Shown here: positions 60,501 through 64,000 of the stretch, piece by piece
Layout: every line of letters starts with the position of its first letter
How positions within the stretch are numbered: position 1 is the first letter of the stretch
Made by a program: the position numbers and the translations under genes
Notes under the pieces: generated by a model
The model's input: only the letters and a program-made list of their open reading frames with translations
What the model was told of the DNA's origin: nothing
The model's database searches: none
NCBI GenBank assembly: GCA_963966185.1
Contig: CAWZYM010000369.1
Span: forward strand, 852,001 to 916,000
Reading direction: 5' to 3'
Source of the DNA: Rhabditoides inermis
Lineage: Eukaryota > Nematoda > Chromadorea > Rhabditida > Rhabditidae
DNA: 64,000 bases

Positions 60501-63500
60501 CAACGACGTTGTTTCACGCGCGATTTTGTCTCGGCGTGTGGCCGTCATTCCATCACGCCACGCTTTTCCCGAAATCACGCCGCGTGAAATGAACGCGCGG
60601 CAAAAGTCTCGAATTCGAGAATCCCGAAATAACGCCCGTGGTAGTTGGAGAAGTCAGAAAATCCCGAAACAACGCCGCCGCGCGTCCATTCGGGATTGGA
60701 GAGATGAAGCGACCGGTGGGCCGTGATAATTGGAAAATTATGCAATTTGTTTCGATAATGCCACATGATTTGTCTCATTTCTCAACCGTCTCATTTATGA
60801 GAAAGGCAATGAGGAGGCCGTGCATGGGATGCAGGCGTCTCGAAATGACGCGCGATCCCGAACTAACGCTTTCGCAAATCTCGAATGAGCGGCAGCGTGA
60901 TATCACGCTTTGCCCGTCAAAAGTCCCGAAACAACGCGCGCCGGTCAGTGCGCGTGGCATGGGAGTGCAATCACGCCGCTCATTTCTCGCATTCGAGAAT
61001 CCCGAATCAACGCGCCGCGTTGTCTCGTCTCGAAATGACGACGCGCGTGATCGCGCGTTGCGCCGTGACCAGGCACTAGTTAGAACCCAACCGACTCGCC
61101 TTCGTATTACTCTTGCACACTTCTTTCGTAGAACAAACACCGCACCTTCAACACGGCCACGTCCGTCTTCAGCGACTCGACGACGGCGCTCAGGCCGTCC
61201 AGCGTGGCGCGCAGCTGCTCCTCCTTCTTCTCCTGCAACGCAACAACGGTCAGTGTGGCTCAAAGGTGCGGTCAGTCTCTTCGAAAAACCCTTCGAAACG
61301 ACCTTCGAAAATGACTTCGAAACGACTTCGAAACAGTTTTGAAACAACACCTTAAAATTTTTGCCCACGAAACTGATCGCCTGTTTCAAAGCTGTTTGGA
61401 AGGAAGTTGTGAAGGCATGTCGAAGAAAATCGCTTGTTTTTAAGGTGTTTTGAAGACGTTTTCGAAGGTAAGCGTTTCGAAAGTGTTTTGAAGAGATTTG
61501 AGTAACTGACTTTGGAACGTCTGGAGGTAGGAGGGAGAGAGGGAGAAAAATAGGGAGAGGGAAAGAGAGAAAGAGAAAGAAAGAGAGAGAGAGAGAGAGA
61601 AAGAGAGGAAAGGAGGGACACACCTGCTCCTTTCTCTTTTTGTCGCGACAGCGCGCCGATGCTTCGTTGTTGAGCCGGCGTATCTCCACGTATTCCGCTG
61701 TACCCTTTATCTGCAGAAAAGTATACTGTATGATAACAGTCCACGAAAATGTTCCCACCCCAACAATTCCCCCAACAAGACACGGATGTTCACAACGCCT
61801 TATCGCGTTGTTTGGTTTCTTTTCCCGCCGTAATCTGACCACTTCTTCTTGTGATTCTCACGCGAGCGATTATCAGTTGCAGTATTGCGATATTGCCAGA
61901 ACTCGTTTTAGTATTGGTCTAGTTGTAAAAAGTTCTTCATCATTTTTGAAGCTGTTTATTAGAGTTCAAAATACAACCGCGAGATGATTTATGTAGTCTC
62001 CGCCTGGTGGATAGGGTTTGTTATGGTCAGCAGAGAATGAGGGAACCTAGCGCGAAAAAAAGGCATTATGGCGAGGCCTCTTCATGCGTTCGATTAAATA
62101 TTGTCGTTTGAATGCGCGCGCGAGGGTCTTGACACGATTCGAGAGTAGAGATGCGACCATACTCACCGCCTCGGTCGCCCGATTGTATCCGCGACGCGCG
62201 CGTGGCGTATTCGTCTCCGCGGAAGACGTGGCGGTCGCTAAATGAGCGATTGTCAAGGACCGTTTCTACGAAACTCATTCGGGAGTGTTTCAAAGGCAAT
62301 TCGGGAGTGTTCTGAGGGCGACTCAGAAGTTCGGAAGTGTTACGAAGGCGTTCGAGTTGCAACAAACAGCTGCATGATACAAATCATGCACTTTGGAGAT
62401 CTCAAAGATTGTGCGCGGCCGTTCTGGGACTTTGTGAGCGTGTTTTGCCAACAAAACTTGAATCTAAGCTCTACATCAAAAGTCTCGTGATCGCTCATGA
62501 TTTGTTGATTTTTGCAGCATTGGTATAGTATACGCACACTCAGTCAAGCACTAACTCACTGGCTATGAAGGTAAAGAAACAAGGAAGCTGCTCAAGTGAA
62601 GAGGCAGGTCGTCACCTTTACAGCTGAGATCACCTGACAGCACTCACCCACGGGTGGGGTCGGCTCAGCCACCACTGGAGCCGGCACCTGCTGCGCGGGC
62701 CGCGCCGCAGTCGCTCTCAGCTGCACACGCGGCTGCTCCTTCTCCTCCTCCTCGTCGTCCGATGAAGTCACGTACTCGACGTCGCTGTACTCCCCTTCTT
62801 TCTCATCCCGCTCCGGAACGTACTGGTTCGGGGAGGGGTTGACGGGGGCACCCCCTTGGACTGAAGCACGTCTTAGATTCGTATTGAATGCTCGGACGCT
62901 CACCGGGAAGATAGTGACCCTGTTCCCCCTCCGCGCGCATCACCGAATCCGACTGGTTGTAGGGGTCAGCCACGGGAGCGCTCCACTCGCCTGAAACATG
63001 TCTGCATGCATATTTGTGTTTGTGCACATCATTCGCTCCTTGCCAATTACAATGAACAAACATCTCTTTAGTACTGTGTCTAACATAAAAATGTCTCAGC
63101 ATGGTGGATAAGATGGTTGCGGACCTCACCGTTAGGGAGGTGGACTGGACCGTGTGTCGACCACTGCTGCGCTGGCGGGGCAGCCTGAACTTGTTTTTCC
63201 CCTTCTCAAACAAGCTATACATCGTTACCATTGGTGTTTAAGAAAGACAGACAACTTTCGTATAACAGTACTACACAGTTGTCCGAGCTCTCGTAGCATC
63301 CCTCACCTGGTACGTTCCATCGTCGTACGGGAGTTGTCCGTACGCGTTCGGGTCCGCCACGTAGACCTGAGTAGACTCGCACATAGCTCAGAATTTGTAT
63401 ACTCGATGAAATAAATCGCGTATTTTCTAGGTATAAATATATATCTAGTTCGCTAACACACAGTGTTAACGCTGTTGCTTAGAATCCAAGCACCGGTACG

Positions 63501-63694
63501 CGGGAACCACGCAAAAAACTGTCAAATTGAAAACATCCTATAAGTGTTTGTGATATTTGTCTTCGTTGGTTAACCACCCAATGTCTCTCGTGAAAAGAGT
63601 AGAACTCATTAGCGAAAAAACTGACCCGCTGTTGTGGGTACTGGTTCAATTGTGCGTTGGCAGCAGCTGGATCAAATTCGTAGCGGCCCTCCAT
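57584..63694 (-). CDS. bZIP transcription factor with three homologous zipper exons
   Basis: Minus-strand exons: 63694-63626, 63366-63307, 63184-63130, 62990-62904, 62860-62648, 62237-62167, 61710-61624, zipper exons 61232-61146, 59285-59214 and 57969-57898, and last exon 57673-57584. All phases join; the zipper exons are each phase 0 at both ends (87, 72 and 72 bases). The protein is about 267-272 aa with one zipper exon and 320 aa with all three. The N-terminus is Pro/Gln/Tyr-rich with an acidic patch (SSDDEEEEKE), typical of an activation region. The basic region in exon 7 has N199 and R207 of the N-x7-R bZIP signature (NNEASARCRDKKRKEQ). Each zipper exon gives a 4-3 hydrophobic repeat. 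A start six bases from a TTTCAG acceptor fits trans-splicing. Subfamily not certain. Spacing from R207 to the first zipper leucine is not canonical in my joins, so these junctions need transcript evidence. Confidence 0.87.
57898..57969 (-). other. Zipper exon C of the bZIP gene
   Basis: 24 codons, nearly identical to exon B: EEKKQLSELRAEVDSLR is shared, then ADVAGVK instead of EDVAELK, so one zipper Leu is replaced by Val. Phase 0 on both sides. The flanking intron sequence is also homologous to that of exons A and B. Confidence 0.8.
58253..58546. mobile_element. Inverted-repeat element in a bZIP intron
   Basis: About 40-base termini match in inverted orientation: left includes TGTTGTCCATGATCA and TTTGCTGCGGAGCATG (58263-58300), right includes TGCTCCGCAGCAAAGGTGAT and TTGGACAACA (58507-58540). 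The ~210-base interior has no frame of note. Confidence 0.7.
59214..59285 (-). other. Zipper exon B of the bZIP gene
   Basis: 24 codons with hydrophobic residues in a regular 3-4 pattern (L6, L9, V13, L16, V20, L23). Phase 0 on both sides, between a CAG acceptor and a GTGCGC donor. Confidence 0.8.
59360..59512. repeat. Possible third member of the TTAAAGG/tRNA-like family
   Basis: TTTAGAGGCACAGCGGCGAC at 59360 resembles the termini at 19429 and 24797. A minus-strand tRNA-like piece (GTGGCGCAATGCG) follows at 59449-59510. No matching right end found. Confidence 0.35.
60483..61078. mobile_element. Non-autonomous hAT-like element, 596 bp
   Basis: Termini TAGTGCATGGTCACGGCGCA and, inverted, TAGTGCCTGGTCACGGCGCA (about 22 bases, one mismatch). 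Exact 8-bp target duplication GTTAGAAC at 60475-60482 and 61079-61086. The homologous segment beside zipper exon B (59149-59156) has a single GTTAGAAC running into CCAACC, i.e. the empty site. An 8-bp duplication fits the hAT superfamily. The interior repeats CCCGAAA(T/C)AACGC motifs and encodes no transposase. Confidence 0.92.
61146..61232 (-). other. Zipper exon A of the bZIP gene
   Basis: 29 codons; leucines at exon positions 7, 14, 21 and 28 give a perfect seven-residue spacing, with L11, V18 and V25 between them. More diverged than exons B and C, but the ESLKTDVAVLK end aligns with DSLREDVAELK. Phase 0 on both sides. Confidence 0.82.
61530..61615. repeat. (GA)n tract in a bZIP intron
   Basis: Interrupted GAGA/GAAA purines directly downstream (minus strand) of the basic-region exon donor. 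Confidence 0.85.
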
Positions 63695-63699
63695 TACAT

Positions 63700-63707
63700 T
63701 CTGAAAT
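63700..63707 (-). promoter_or_regulatory. Candidate trans-splice acceptor of the bZIP gene
   Basis: Minus-strand TATTTCAG ends at 63701; the ATG follows six bases later. No upstream coding exon is visible before the window ends. Confidence 0.45.
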
Positions 63708-63910
63708 AGAATGACATATATTAACGAGGAGTGTAGTAGGGGCCACACCCTCGGATTCGTACCAAATTGATAGGATACCTTAGTTAGGACCCTAGCCATT
63801 GATTTGTGGTGTCCGAATTTCCTAAACGAACTATACGTTTCCGGTACGAAAATGTACAGGGCTCGTTTTTCGCGTTCCTCTCACCCTACGCGGCGGTCGA
63901 AGACCGAGCC

Positions 63911-63985
63911 TTTGTGGCCTAGTGGCGAAAGCGTCTGCCTGCCGAAATGACCCTCACGAGTTCGATTCCGCGCACATGCTTCTTG
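63911..63985 (+). repeat. tRNA-like SINE head at window edge
   Basis: GTGGCCTAGTGG as A-box and AGTTCGATTCC as B-box, 45 bases apart. It lacks a cloverleaf, so it is not called as a tRNA gene. Any body or tail lies beyond the window. Confidence 0.5.
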
Positions 63986-64000
63986 TTTTGTTCAAAAATT

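Noticed and set aside
60775..61842. 355-codon minus-strand frame
   Set aside because: It crosses the hAT-like element, zipper exon A and basic-region exon 7 in mixed frames. The spliced bZIP model explains the conserved parts.
63911..63985. Possible tRNA gene at the right edge
   Set aside because: Boxes match but arms do not pair convincingly; the context is like other SINE heads.

Overview
The window looks like nuclear DNA of a nematode, most likely a rhabditid-type worm; I cannot name the species. Evidence: a compact DSL-type Notch ligand and an innexin whose second transmembrane segment opens with YYQWV; introns that mostly run from GTGAGT/GTAAGT-like donors to T(T/C)NCAG acceptors; and start codons a few bases downstream of a TTTCAG acceptor with no visible upstream coding exon, as expected where spliced leaders are trans-spliced. 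All gene models below were assembled by eye from splice signals, reading-frame continuity and protein pattern. No transcript data were used.

Layout: 1-5940 non-coding with CT-rich tracts; 5941-8608 (+) DSL/EGF Notch ligand, 11 exons; 8609-11816 UTR and repeats; 11817-16716 a 25-copy, 196-bp satellite array; 16849-27600 (-) a 21-exon BTB/POZ protein with a Cys-rich C-terminus; 27601-38778 about 11 kb without a recognisable gene; 38835-47351 (+) an innexin of about 20 exons; 47352-52236 a tail-to-tail intergenic block with a SINE and inverted-repeat elements; 52237-53449 (-) a small 4-exon gene with a basic segment plus coiled coil; 54768-56210 a 29-bp minisatellite of about 50 units; 57584-63694 (-) a bZIP transcription factor with three homologous zipper exons; 63700-64000 the head of a tRNA-derived repeat.

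The five genes have unrelated roles as far as can be seen: a cell-surface Notch ligand, a gap-junction subunit, a BTB protein, a transcription factor and an unknown coiled-coil protein. The two rightmost minus-strand genes share a short-exon N-terminal layout and a basic-plus-coiled-coil tail and may be distant relatives.

Repeats dominate the rest. (CT)n/(GA)n tracts occur throughout introns and intergenic DNA. Several non-autonomous element families can be defined from terminal inverted repeats, and at least six tRNA-derived modules are present. The best-supported insertion is a 596-bp hAT-like element at 60483-61078, with an 8-bp target duplication and a paralogous empty site inside the window. 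The most interesting structure is the triplicated zipper-exon cassette of the bZIP gene, which may allow alternative dimerisation modules.
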